A stretch of 64,000 bases of DNA from Larus michahellis (lineage: Eukaryota > Chordata > Aves > Charadriiformes > Laridae), in assembly GCF_964199755.1 (NCBI RefSeq), contig NC_133896.1, positions 94,364,200 through 94,428,199 of the forward strand. The letters run 5' to 3'. The notes under the pieces are model-generated. The model worked only from the letters and a program-made list of their open reading frames with translations, did no database searches and was not told the DNA's origin. This document shows, piece by piece, positions 8,111 to 20,060 of the stretch. Made by a program: the position numbers and the translations under genes. Numbering within the stretch: the first letter of the stretch is position 1; each line of letters starts with the position of its first letter.

Positions 8111-11109
8111 ATCTGGTGTCCTGTAGCATGCTCCAACCATGTTGTCATCCCTACTGGCCTGTTCTGGGATCCTGACCCACAAACTCTCAGCCTGTCACCT
8201 GCTCTGTATCAGAGCTTCATACACTCAAGCCACTCTTTCACAGTGAACACAGCCTCTCTTCTCTTCCTCCCTCCATTACTTTCCTGTAGAGCTTCTGCCC
8301 ATCCGCTACAGTGCTCCAGTCATGCAAGCTAGCTCACCATGTCTCGGTTATTCCAACAGTGTTGTAGTTCTGTGAACACATGGAGAACTATAATTCTCCC
8401 ATTATTCTCCCATGCTTGCTTTCCATGCAGCATGTATTTGTGCATGTACCTTTATGCTGCCTTCTGCCATTTTTTTTTTAATTACTGCTGAGGTCTCTTT
8501 TGTTCCCATACTTTGGAGCCCTGTCCACTACTACTTAACTGTGGGTTGTGATCTCCCTTCCCATCATGCCTACTTCAGAGCTTTCCTCATGAGGTTGGCG
8601 AGCCTGTTGACAAAGATTTTACATTAGGGAGCTCCATAGAACATTAAGCTACTTCCGTGTGCTTTTTCTGGTAGTGAAACCTAACTAACAGTTACTAACA
8701 GTTTGAGAAGTATCACAGGTAATTTATGCCCCTGCCCTGTCCTGTTGTAGGAAGTATAGACCCTACAGAAAACTTGAGATCTTTCCTTTATTGTTATACA
8801 TACCATCTTCTGCTCTTTGCAGCGGCACTGCAGGAGTGTTTAACAGGACCTTTTGTTAGAGGTAGACCATCTTACCTCTACAGCTGTCTGTAAATAGTTG
8901 CTGATAATTTATTAAAAAAAAAACTTGTTAAGATATAAAAAACTTTGCCATATCTCTTTGTAACATACACCTACACTTTTTATTTAACCTTAAAAGTCAG
9001 TAACAGATCCCAAAAAAAATCTTTAACCCAAAGTGATTTATTTTTATGTATGTATATTTAAGTCACAGCTCCTGAGCCAAGTGTCCTTCTCCATTGCGTC
9101 TTCAACAGGTTTATCAGAATGATGCTGTCTACTTCTTAGAAACTTTTTAACAAGTTCCCACACAAAGATGTCCTTTGTCATGTGTATTGTGCTAAGGGTA
9201 AATTTGTACGTTGTTTTCTGTTATTAATAGAGAAATAATGGTCCAAAAAATGATTATTTGGAGGAGCTGGCAGAAATTGCTCCCAGAAACTATACCAGTT
9301 CATCAAATATATTGCATTCATCCTGTGCAAATTAATACTAAACAGCATGCACAAGTCTCGCATAGGGTGTGGTTTTGAAAATTCCTCGAATCCTGGTATC
9401 ATCAACTTTGTTTCCAAAGCAAAAAGCAACAACCTTCAAAAATAGTAAGCGGTTGTGGTTAATCAGCCATGGTTGCCAGAAGACTTCAGCATTATTCGTG
9501 TAATTTTGGAGCTTTATCAGGAGTAGAAAATCCCACTTATATGGCAGGCTGACATAACACCAAGAACTACAGGCTCTACAGTGTCTTACTGCCTGCTTTC
9601 ACCCACTCACTTTACACAGTGTGTGCAGTGCATGAGAAACTTCTACGCAGCGGTAGAAGTATAGACTCTGCAGTTCTCAAGGCAAGAGTGAAGATCAGGG
9701 CTTTTGTTATTGGTATTATTGTTTCTTTGGTTTTTATGATCAGTAGATTATTTTTTTTCCATAGGCATGTGAAGCCAGACATTTGGGAAAATAAATTGAC
9801 CTGACTTCCTGCCAGTTTTGGTGACAGGATTTGCAGTGCCATTCCCCATATCCCTCTCTCCAAACGTCTCTTGCACAATAACTAAAGAAGAATAAACTTT
9901 TTTTTCTATAAAAAAAAATTGTGTTCAGTCTTACTTTGCAGTGAATGCAAAAATAGGCAGTTTTTAATAGCAAAGAGTAGAAGCTCAATTGAGATGGAAG
10001 CAGTTACTTCTGGCTTGTGTACGACTTTAGTCCAGGAAATGCTGACTGTATTCCAGGAAGCGAGCCTGCCCTCTGCCACCCCAGAGTCCCAGCTCATGCT
10101 GATGTTGAGACCAGATTGTTGCTAATAACAGAAACTCACAGTGAGTAGAAGCTGCTGCTAAGTACTTGTGCTCACAGGACACATCCCAATTGATTCTTTG
10201 GTCTTGACTCTCCGTTTCTTTATACTAGCTTTAACCTCTGGAAGCAGTGCCTGCAGGAGATGTTGCTCCTTGTTTATCCCAGAATAAATGAGATCAGAGC
10301 TTGAGTGATGGTATATAAGTGATTTTACAGATTTTGGGCATTAAACTCAAACCATGGTTGTCAAGGCATCGTTGTGCTGACGTACACAGGCTAGTTTTCG
10401 GTTGTTTGCAAACACGCTGTCCTAGATCTAGCTGTGCTGGTTGAAAAGTAACACCATCCTCACTTTGTCATTGGCTGTGCAACTGTTGGGAACAATCTTT
10501 AATAGATTACAGCACGAAAGCAGTCGTGTGAGTTGAGAGAGACTTCATCGCTGCCCAAGAGCCACCTTCATATGAAGCTCCACAGGCAAAGTTGTAAGGA
10601 CTGGCTTCCAGGAGCAGGATGGCAGCAAAAGCTAGGGACAGCAGGAAGCCTAACAGGCACCATGGTTGTCTTTTGACCAGGCTTGTATCTGTGCCTTAAA
10701 ACCAGGGGCTGATAACACCTAGCAGACTGCAAGGAGGTGGTGCACATGGTATGTGGCACACTGCTGCTGGAATACAGTTCTCATCAAGCGGTAGCAGGTT
10801 AATTTACTAACAAACACCCAAAGCAGCAAAGGGGAGGAGAGCTTGTGTGGTCACACTGTCCATGGGTGCAGTTTGAACTGTGGCGTAGGTACAAGAACAT
10901 GAAATGTTTCCATGGACCCTAATGATCATGTGAACAAAATTCTGAGGAGCTTTGCCTTAGGATTGACCTCAAGCGGACTTCCCTTCTTAAAAGGTAGTGA
11001 GTAGAGTTGACCATGGGGCACCATGTGGGCCACTGTGGCTTAACTAGTGCAGTCATGGGAGAAATCACTGTATCCTATGCCCAAGGACGGATCTAAGTTC
11101 CTACTTTGT

Positions 11110-11140
11110 CAAGTTTTATATGACCCAAATATAAAACTTG
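11110..11140. repeat. Perfect 12-bp inverted repeat, 7-nt loop
   Basis: Arm CAAGTTTTATAT is separated by GACCCAA from ATATAAAACTTG, an exact reverse complement. A transcript from either strand could fold into a small hairpin. No target duplication or terminal motif of a transposon is visible. Confidence 0.9.
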
Positions 11141-14100
11141 GGTATAATACAGCTTCTGCTTCATCCCTGTTGGGTATCTGAGGAGGGGCCTGTCAGTTCC
11201 AAAACTTGTCAATTTTTTCTAGCAGTTAGAGAGACAAACTGTGTCTCTCTACTTAGAAAAAGTCATTCCTAGCCTTACAAATACCAAGTTTCTTTCCCAT
11301 TTGGACTGTGTTTTCCTCTTCTATCATATCTGATGCTTGTTTGCCGTTCCTCTTCATTGGGGGATTCAGTGCTCTTCGAGTATGCATTTTTGATCCTTGT
11401 TTGGTTCCTTGGGGAGAGAAGAAAAGAGAGTGGGGAGTTGGACCAGGAAGATGGAACAGAGGGGAACTGAGTGATGAATGGTAGGTGGAGGTAAGTGCAA
11501 TTAAGGCCCAGAAATTCTGTGTCCAGTACTGCAAAACAGCCTGTTTCTTAGGGCTCCAAGTGTAAATTCATCCCAGAATCATCTCTTGAAATGCTTGCCT
11601 TATGCTGCAATAGGTGTGTCTTGCAGTCCTGGCAAGGGAGTTGTCGCGCCTTTCCATTGATATCAGCATTTCCCTGCTAGTTCTGGTTGAGAATTACATA
11701 TTCAGAGGTTTCACTTCCAGTTGCGAGTTCTCATTTTTAAGTGAATGTTAAGCTAACCTAAATAACGAATTTAACTAAACTAATCGAGGAAAGTCCTTGG
11801 TGGTGATGGTGTCTGTCACTCAAGCCAGAGGACTGTCCCAGGTAGAAAACATTTGAAAAAGAGGTGAGAAGCTTTAGGTGCCAGAGTGGCAGCCCGAAGT
11901 TCTGTGTGCCCCGGCAGGACTTGCCCCAGGGCAGAACCCAGTAGCCTGGGTTTTTTTCCTGGTTCCCTCTGCTGTGTGGAGAGGGAGGATTTCTAGGGAA
12001 TGCCATTGATCTGGGGGGAGAGAAAATGGTTCCTGAAGATGAATCCCTTATGGATTAGCTCTTCTACATTAAGAGCTGTAGGAGGCAGAGTTGGGCAGGT
12101 TGCTGCCCACTTACTCAGACAAAGGCCTTTTGGCGAGTGGGGGGGTTGCTTACCCTGTGGCATGGTTTGTTGCAGATGTTTTCAAGGGCCAATAATTTTT
12201 TTTTGCCTAGAGGAATTAGAAATTGGCAAAGACACGTGATGGTTTTTATTATTTTTAGAACATCAGAAAGAGGGGCCTGGGCCCATGGGGGAAATGATGT
12301 CAGCAGCAGCATCATGATTTAGGGTAATGCAAGGCCAGCAGGCAGGATGGGCCAAAGTTTGGATTTGAGAAGGAGAAAACTATAAGAAACTGGCTGTGGA
12401 ACTGTGAGGTTGAAGGTCTTCATGGCTGAGGGCCAGCCCGTGGGGGTGGGGAGCTTGTTCTTTGTAAAAAGGTGGTGTGACCCAGGGAGGCTGTGGATCA
12501 TGTTTCCCGGGACACTCATGGTGTCCTGGGCTCTGGGGACCCTTCTACTTCCCATCTCCACCGCTTTTCCCCCATCAACAGCGGGAGGAGAAAAATTTTA
12601 CCAGGGCAGCAGAATTTTACCACTGGGGAGTGGAGCAGGTTCCATGCAGAGTTTTATTGCTCAATGTCCTTGCACAGTTGCTAAATAATGTCTGCTCTGA
12701 AGCACGCCAGCGCCCTCAGAAAAATTTTGCTGGCTTCCAGTGGGTGGGGACCTGGTTGGTTCCTGTGGCCAATCTGACAGGGGAGAAATGAAATAATACC
12801 TAATTTGGTACCACCGTTACATGATCCCCAAATATGTCAGTGTTTTTTGGCTCCATCATGGCTCTGAATCATGAGTTTTGCTCAACAGCACCGGATAAAT
12901 ATGAAAGTCCTCTGGTTCAACTGGGCGGTATACCAACCAAAACTCATACGCTTTTTCTAATCGCGATGGTGTCACGGTGCTAACAAGCATATGGTGAACT
13001 GAAGCACTGGAATCATAAGGAACATGCTCCATATTAATAATTCTTTATTATCTGGTGGTTTTTCAACTCTCTATTTCTGGAGACAAAGAAATTATGACAA
13101 GTTCATTCTAGTGGCAAAATCAAATACTGAAAGGTTAGAGAATGCTGCATTCAAGAATTTCTGCAGAATCTTCCATTATTACCCCTGTACTTAATGTGTT
13201 CTAAAAATAGACTGGTATTTTCAGCAGATTCCTATGGCTGGTAGTAAATGGATCCTGTTTCAACATTTCATTTTATTTTTTTGCATTAGCTTTGTGTAGC
13301 CCCCTGGCTTTCTCCTTTAGGCATAATCCAAGATACACTTTAGAGCAATTCAGCTTCTTTTGAGATGTTTCTGAGTTATATTGTTCACACCGTAGCATCT
13401 GACCAGTTCACAAACAAATTTTTTACCTTCTAAGGCAGATGATGGTACAGTCCCCTTTTTACACATGGGCAGACTGACACACAGTGAAATTATGATCAAG
13501 TCTCTTGATCTTGTTTGATCAAGATGTGTTCGCTGATTAAGGAGCATACATGACTAAGTCGTGGCTTTCCTGCATGCTTGCATGGTCTTGGGGCCTTGGT
13601 ATGGTTGAGGTAGAGCTCCGTTCACCTTTGGTTGCAGCTAGAAGCTACTAGCAAGATCTGTTGTTGCACACATGGGGAAACAGGGAATGCACAAACAGCT
13701 TTAGCTTGGCAATCCATGTATGAATCCCGTTTGGGTGAAACTCCGAGTCTTTAGGCAGCAGAGAAGGTGGGGTTCCCTGTGCTCTTGTCCTCCCTTTCTG
13801 CTAGAAAAAGAAACAGTGCATTCAGGAGGAAAGCTGTTTATAAACGAGCTGTACAAGCTGGTGCTTTGACTTGTTGAATAAAGACCAATGATGTCCGGAA
13901 ATCCTGTGCTTCACGTATGTGCAAATGTTTGTGTTCCGTATATATGCATGAATGTGCATCCATCTGTGTAGTGTGCACTGCTCGTACGGGGGAGAGAAGT
14001 ATGCTGAAGAGGTACATTATTAGCCTCTTAGTGCGCTGGAGCTTTTAGAGTAGAAAGGGTTAAAGTCACTACAGTATTTGCTACTCAGTCAGTGCTTGTG

Positions 14101-14647
14101 CGGTGTCCATTTTGCCTAGACATAGCAGTCTCCACCGAGTTGTGCTGGAGCAGGTGTGGGGAGAGGGGTGCTTTCTTCTACTGAAACCATAGGATAGTTA
14201 AAACTTGTGCAGCTGCTGGGCCAACACAGAAATTTGGCCAGTGTCTACCTTAAATATGTATTCAACTGAATGTTTTGGTTTACGTAGAGCCTGGGGGCGT
14301 TCAAACAGCAGTACAGATAACATCCAGTTCTTCAGAAAGGCAGTTAACGGCCTTACATTGTTTTTGTCTGCCTGCCCACCTCACATGCCCTGTTTATGCT
14401 GGTAATGTAAAATGTCAGCCTGACAGTTCGTGTGTCAAAAATAGCAAACAGAGGTGAATAATGGGAAGTCTCTAGCTGAGGCTGCCTAACGTGGCACCAC
14501 CTGCCATCAGTGAGAAGACATGGGTCTGTGAGCGTCCAAGAAAGAGTCTGATGTACAGTTTCAGCCCCTGGAAGACCTGTGAAAATGGATGCATCCCTTT
14601 GCCATTATTGGTCTTACCCATTTTAAACTGCCTTAGGAGCGAGGAGG

Positions 14648-14678
14648 GTGTGTGTGGGTGTGTGGATAGGTGTGTGTT
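14648..14678. repeat. GT-rich simple repeat (imperfect)
   Basis: An imperfect (GT)n/(GTGTGG) tract, gtgtgtgtgggtgtgtgg..., followed by taggtgtgtgt. Confidence 0.8.
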
Positions 14679-17600
14679 GTTACATAGAAGAGCTGTAGGC
14701 TCAGGGCACATAATCCAAATCTTTTGACAGAACTCTATTTTCTTTCATACTGTAAATTCCAGAACTACGTGATAAACTACCTATTTTCTTTTGTTCATAT
14801 CTAAATTGTCTCCAGATACTCAGGCTGAGGACAAAGTCCAGTATAATACAGTGTTATATATCTGCAGAGGTGGCATAAAGAATGCTGCATTTAAATCTCT
14901 GAAGATTATTTATTTGGGATTTCATCTTTTTTGTATTCATCATTTTGCGAGCATCCAAGACACTGCCTGTGTGACGAGAGCTGTTTCACCCATAGGATCA
15001 TTCCTCTCTCCCAGCACATCATAAGGACAGTAAAAGGACAGGAGTTTTGGCACCCGTTGCACCCAGTTTGCATAGCAGTGACATTATTGGCATTTTGAGC
15101 GTTTTCTATGTGTAAAAGGTATGAGAAATGTCACACCTTTCAAAAGCTCTAAGTGATTTGAGGTGCCTTACGTTCTTAGCATCCACCATTAGACAAGTTA
15201 AGGAGCTTGCTGGGATGACACCATCCAGAATCTGAACTTTCACAGGGAGTGACATTATCAAAACTGCATCATAAGTAATCAAGTATCAAGTAATAAAGTC
15301 ATCTCTTTCCTTGGGAATGGCTTAAAAATCACAAAACCTTAAAGAATAAAGAAAGATGAGAAACGGCACGGGGCTGGAGGTCCAATAGAAATAAATACCC
15401 GACTGATTCACAAAACTGGGACATCTTGTTTGCAGCGGGTGGGAACTTGGAGGCCAGCTCTCTGGCAGAAACACGGCGGGGCCGGACACGCAGCTCTTCC
15501 CTAGAAATGTTTTCCTGAACTTGACTGCAAGTTCAGCCTCGGTGGAAACGTTTCCAAGTGCTTCTGATGCGACCGGCCACCAGGCACCGCTCTAGCATCA
15601 GCAATCAGTCGGCTGCTTGTGGCATCTCTTTGGGAAGCGCTCCTCCCCGTCCCTTCCTGCTCCTTTTTCCAAGGCTATAGCTCAAGGCACCAGTTTGGCC
15701 TGAAAAGCTCCGGCACGGCCTGAGGGGGCTGTGAGCTGGGCAGTGAGTGTATTTACCTGCTCCCTGACTGCAGGGAAGGGGTTTCCCCAAGATTTGCGCT
15801 TGGTCACTGCAGGCGGTTCTTGGGCTTCCCCTGGGTTTCAGTACACCTGGATGTAGCAATGAACTGGCAGGTAGTTGGTCAGGAGGGAGTTAATTTTAAC
15901 AGATTATTACTTGATCCTCTGTGCTTGGAGGTGTGTGGAGGAGCTACCCGAGTGGATATTCAAAGAACTGAGAAAATAGATTTCCTAAGGAAAGACTTTT
16001 GCTTACTGAAGTGGATTTTAGCCCTCGGAGTGCCTAGTGACTTGCAACCAGGTGCCCTTGTGCAAACACAGTTTGTGTACCCCTCAGCCACATCCAGACG
16101 CGACCTGTTCTGGTGTGCTTCTTTCAATACAGCTGCAACCCTCCCGCCCCTCCCTCCACCCTCTGGTCATACAGGTTTCCATCCCAGACTATTAAAGCAG
16201 TGCAAAGCCTGCATATTGCAGACTAGCTGTAATTAAATCTCCCAGCCACGGAAGTAGTTTAAACAGGTACGGCTGGAACTGACTGAGATTTTTCTTTGCT
16301 TCCTTCTGGGCTTAGACCAGAGTGGGGTCCTGCTGCCTCCCTGGAACAGGTAGGGGAGGGACCTGTAAGAAGAGGGCAGACAAAGACTGTAAAAGGGACA
16401 GCTTTGTCAGCTGGAAACCAATTGAGTGACCTTTCTGCTCTCTGGACTGAAGTGGGACAATTTCCTCTGTGTGCTGACATTTGCTCCAGCCCTGTCCTTC
16501 TGCCGCTTTCTTCACCTCCGCTTCACTCTGTAATTGCCTTTTGTATTGTTGGTTTACCCCACCCATCCCCGTGCTCCTTCCCTTCAGCATCTCCTCTCCA
16601 GGGATTCCTCTGCATGAACTTGGCCAACACAGGAGGCATAAAAAGAACAGTCATTACTCTGCTTTTGTTGCCCAGTCCTTCCCGTTCCTGTAGGTTGGGT
16701 CTGTCTTATTTGAGATCTCATGCCACTTACAGCTTCTATTTGAGAAGAAAAAGGTATGAGGATCCTTTTCTTTTTGCAACGTCTTCCCATGCAGATCTCC
16801 TGGAGTACTCAGGGCTTGACCTCTACAGCCTGGCTGGAGCTGCGGGAGGGTCAACTCTTAAACAGCACATCATTTCTTACTGCTCTTCTGTGCGTCACTG
16901 TGTTTATGCAGTTGTTACTTGCAAATAGCAGTTTGTGAGTTTGACTCGATTTCCCCTCCCCTCTCCTCTCCCCTGCCCCGTTCTTGCTCTCTTGTCTTTC
17001 GCTTGTTCCTGGTTTTGCATGATCTGGGCTAGACAGACTGGAGACTTTTAGGCTCCTAAAGACCTGCATTTCTAATATAAGAAAACAAGTGGAAAAACAC
17101 TTAATCTTTTTCCCTTGGACTGAAAAAGGGCATAAGCGACATTTCTTTTCCTTTGACGGTCATCTTTGGGGCGGGGGGAGGTGGTGGAAGGGGAGGGACG
17201 TGGAGGAAAGACAATTCAGTTGATAAAACAAGAAACCAAGAGGTAGGATTCCTGATTTCTGTTCTCGGAAATCTTCCGGCACTTGCTGGCTGTCTCACTC
17301 GGAGCTTCTCGCTTATTCTCGCTTAAATTTGATGTCAAAGTTTACCTAACTGTTAAAGAATAGCTGTTGCTACATTTTCTCAGGCTCTTGCCTGCAGGGG
17401 GTGATTATGGAAAAGGTAACATTTCCCTTAACGGCTGAGCTGCAGCCGATTTAATTTGCAGTTGTTACGAAATGGTAGGTATTGTTTTACCTTCCTTCAT
17501 CCCCAGGCTGGGGGAATGGCACAGTGAGTTCCAGAGATAAATAGCCAGCCAAATAATTATAGGCCTGGCTCCTAGGGGTGGCTTGAGGATTAATGGCTTT

Positions 17601-19174
17601 TTGTACAGCACTTGTAGATCCTTAGCTGAAATGTGCTTTTAACTCCGGGGCACCAGGGGCTGGAGGTGACGGGTAACCCCGGGCCCTAGCAGAGGTCAAC
17701 ACTGGGAGGATCTTTTGAAACAGAGACGCAGCTCCAGGGATGTGGCTGTCCAGACACAAGGGGAGGTTTATGTTAGACCTGGGAAACGCTCCTATGTAGG
17801 ATGGGAAGGTGGGAGGGAGAGCCTGTCCCTTCAGGCTCGTTGTCTTTTAAACAGACGCGTCTGCATGGAAGAGAGACCTGAGGAATAACATATCCAGTGA
17901 ATGCTTCTCTAGCTGTCTTTCCATCAAGCAGCACTGTCCCAGCTGGCAAGAAGTCGTCAGTGCTCAGCTGCCATGGATATATGAAGAAAACAGCTTGAAT
18001 TGCCTTCTGGTGCCAGCCAGAGCCTCCTTGGTCTTTTCCCCTCAGGAACACATGGGTGACCTCCATAGGTTGCATTAAGCCAGAGCACTGCATTTCAAGT
18101 GTTTTGGAGCTGATAGGACCACAACTCATCTGGTGTGGGACATTCACTGTCATCACAAGGGAGGAAACTTTTCTGTCAGGTGCCTGCACAGTGTCGGAGT
18201 CCCAGCCTGGCTTTTACAGCCCTAGAAGGAAGCGCTGAGTGCGTTGCTTTCTCGTCTCGCTGGAGAGACTTTCAGAGTTGAGGCTGTGCTGTGGGAAGCA
18301 GCGTAAGGTATGGATGGATCCAGCCAGTTTGCGCCTGTTTGAATCCACAAGCAGCTGCCAAGGGCCAGGCGCTCGGGGAAAGTTCTCCCTGTCCCATGGG
18401 AGGAGCATGTGCGCTTGGAAGGATCCTCGAGCACTGCAGCCGCGGGTGGTGCAGGAGGGGACAGTTTCTCCCTGGGTCTCAGGGGTCCCTTAGGGTGGTG
18501 CAGGGAGCAGTCCAGTGCTCCCAGCATCCTCCTAAGCAGCAACTGGTGGTGCTCTGTGATGAGGCTCTCCTGGCACTGAGGTATAGGGACTCTTCAGGGG
18601 ACTGAGTATGTCGGTAACTGCCATGACCATGGGGAAATGGGCCAGGTCAGGTTGTGGCTGAGGAGTCTGCACTGTACAGATACGGTGAATCCATCCCAAA
18701 TCCTTTGCTAGTCATCCCATAGTGTGGGGGAAGGGAGAACATCTTATCTCCTTCCCTCTTCAGCACGAGGTTTCAGGGGAACATCAAGCATCTCTGAGCT
18801 ACACAGCATCCTCCTTTCTTTGTTGTCTTCCTGTAAGAGGCGCATTTTAACCTTCTGTCCATCCAGTGCTCAGCCCACCACACAGCAGTAGCATGTGTAT
18901 GGTCCTTCATCTGGTAGGACTGTGTTCCTTGTGCTGAATGTCACCTCTTTAGTATCTTCAACCCCCATTTTGGGTTTTGGAGATGCCATCGATCCACACC
19001 ATAAGTTCCTATCTTGCTAAATCAGTTCTCTCTGCAGTATGCCCAACATCTTCCTGCTAAAAAGCCTTTTAAAATGACTGCCAATAGTCAGGGACCTCAT
19101 CAGTGTCAGTCTTGTCCATCTAGTTAGGGAGGATTTGCTGGGGAACAGGCCTGCCATCTGATCTTTGTCAGCCT

Positions 19175-19194
19175 CCCCCCCCCCTTTTTTTTTT
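19175..19194. repeat. Homopolymer junction C10T10
   Basis: Ten C are followed directly by ten T, a pure pyrimidine tract likely to be length-variable and error-prone in assembly. Confidence 0.9.
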
Positions 19195-19639
19195 CTCTTT
19201 GAAGCTTTGACTCCTGATTACAGGTAATGTGGATAAAAGTGTCCATCCCCACCACCCCTGCCTCTGGAAAGCAGCATGCTGAGAGGAATGAAAGGGCCAT
19301 GGGAATGCTAAGCATCATTTTATTATCATGACCTTTAAGGAGACAGTGGGAGGACAGAGGAGGAAGGCAAGGAAGACGCTAAGACAAGACCACACAGACA
19401 GTGCTTAAGGAGGGAAGAGCAAGCCCAAAGGGAGTTCGAGAGACAAACAGATGGGAGGGGAGGAAGAGAGAAAAAAACAGGAGACTGAGCAAGACTGGCA
19501 AGAGTGGGCAGAGCCACCTTCTTCTAGTTTATCTGGGGAGTGGTAGGAGCAGACCTGGGGCTCTCCATCCGTGAAAAAACAGCCTTCTGCGAACCATTCT
19601 CCCATTTTCCTGAAATCTCTGCTTTTGCTCCTCCAGGCA

Positions 19640-20060
19640 ACCATTAATCTAATATTAAGCCCCTTAACCTCTCTAATTGTTCCCTTTCAGTGTCAGCTGG
19701 TTTCCTATTAACCTTTCAATCTCTCAGTAATGCAGTTACTTCTGACTCCAGCCAGCCCCGGCTCTAAAGCTTTACCTCCGGCAGTGAATTTTCCAAGCTT
19801 TCACTTTTTTTCCTCTTTCTTTTCTGTAATGATTATTACTGCTGTTAAGGAGCCAGTTTGAACCAGCCTCTAAGTGCACAGGGCTGAACCAGTTGGAGTC
19901 TATAAATAGCCCTTCACTAACCTTGCGCCTTATTTCATTAAGTTGATTGGCTTCTCTCTCTCCACTTCATTGCATCTCTCTCTCTCCCCTCTCCATTATT
20001 GATGCTGGTTCTTTTGTTGTTATCTGAGACACCTGCTTGTTGATAGCAGCATTGATCAGT
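19640..20060. promoter_or_regulatory. Candidate conserved non-coding element with a MEF2-type site
   Basis: This AT-rich stretch is dense in homeodomain-like TAAT/ATTA cores (cattaatctaatatt, gattattactg). It contains an exact MEF2 consensus CTATAAATAG at 19900-19909 and lies between CT-rich tracts. It has no coding frame and no repeat similarity that I recognise. Site matches this short are frequent by chance, so the call rests on clustering only. Confidence 0.25.

Larger units (their letters stand above)
8131..19640. other. Gene-poor intergenic region; no gene recognised
   Basis: About 11.5 kb of mixed AT-rich DNA. Only short frames without recognisable motifs occur. It holds a perfect hairpin at 11110-11140, a GT-rich tract at 14648-14678 and a C10T10 tract at 19175-19194. 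Longer open frames at 15820-16236, 16296-16928 and 17773-18189 have skewed, proline/serine/leucine-rich translations and overlap open frames on other strands, so I read them as chance. Confidence 0.5.

Noticed and set aside
16296..16928. 210-codon plus-strand open frame
   Set aside because: Ser/Leu/Pro-rich translation without a recognisable domain; several other frames are open over the same bases and no splice partners are evident.
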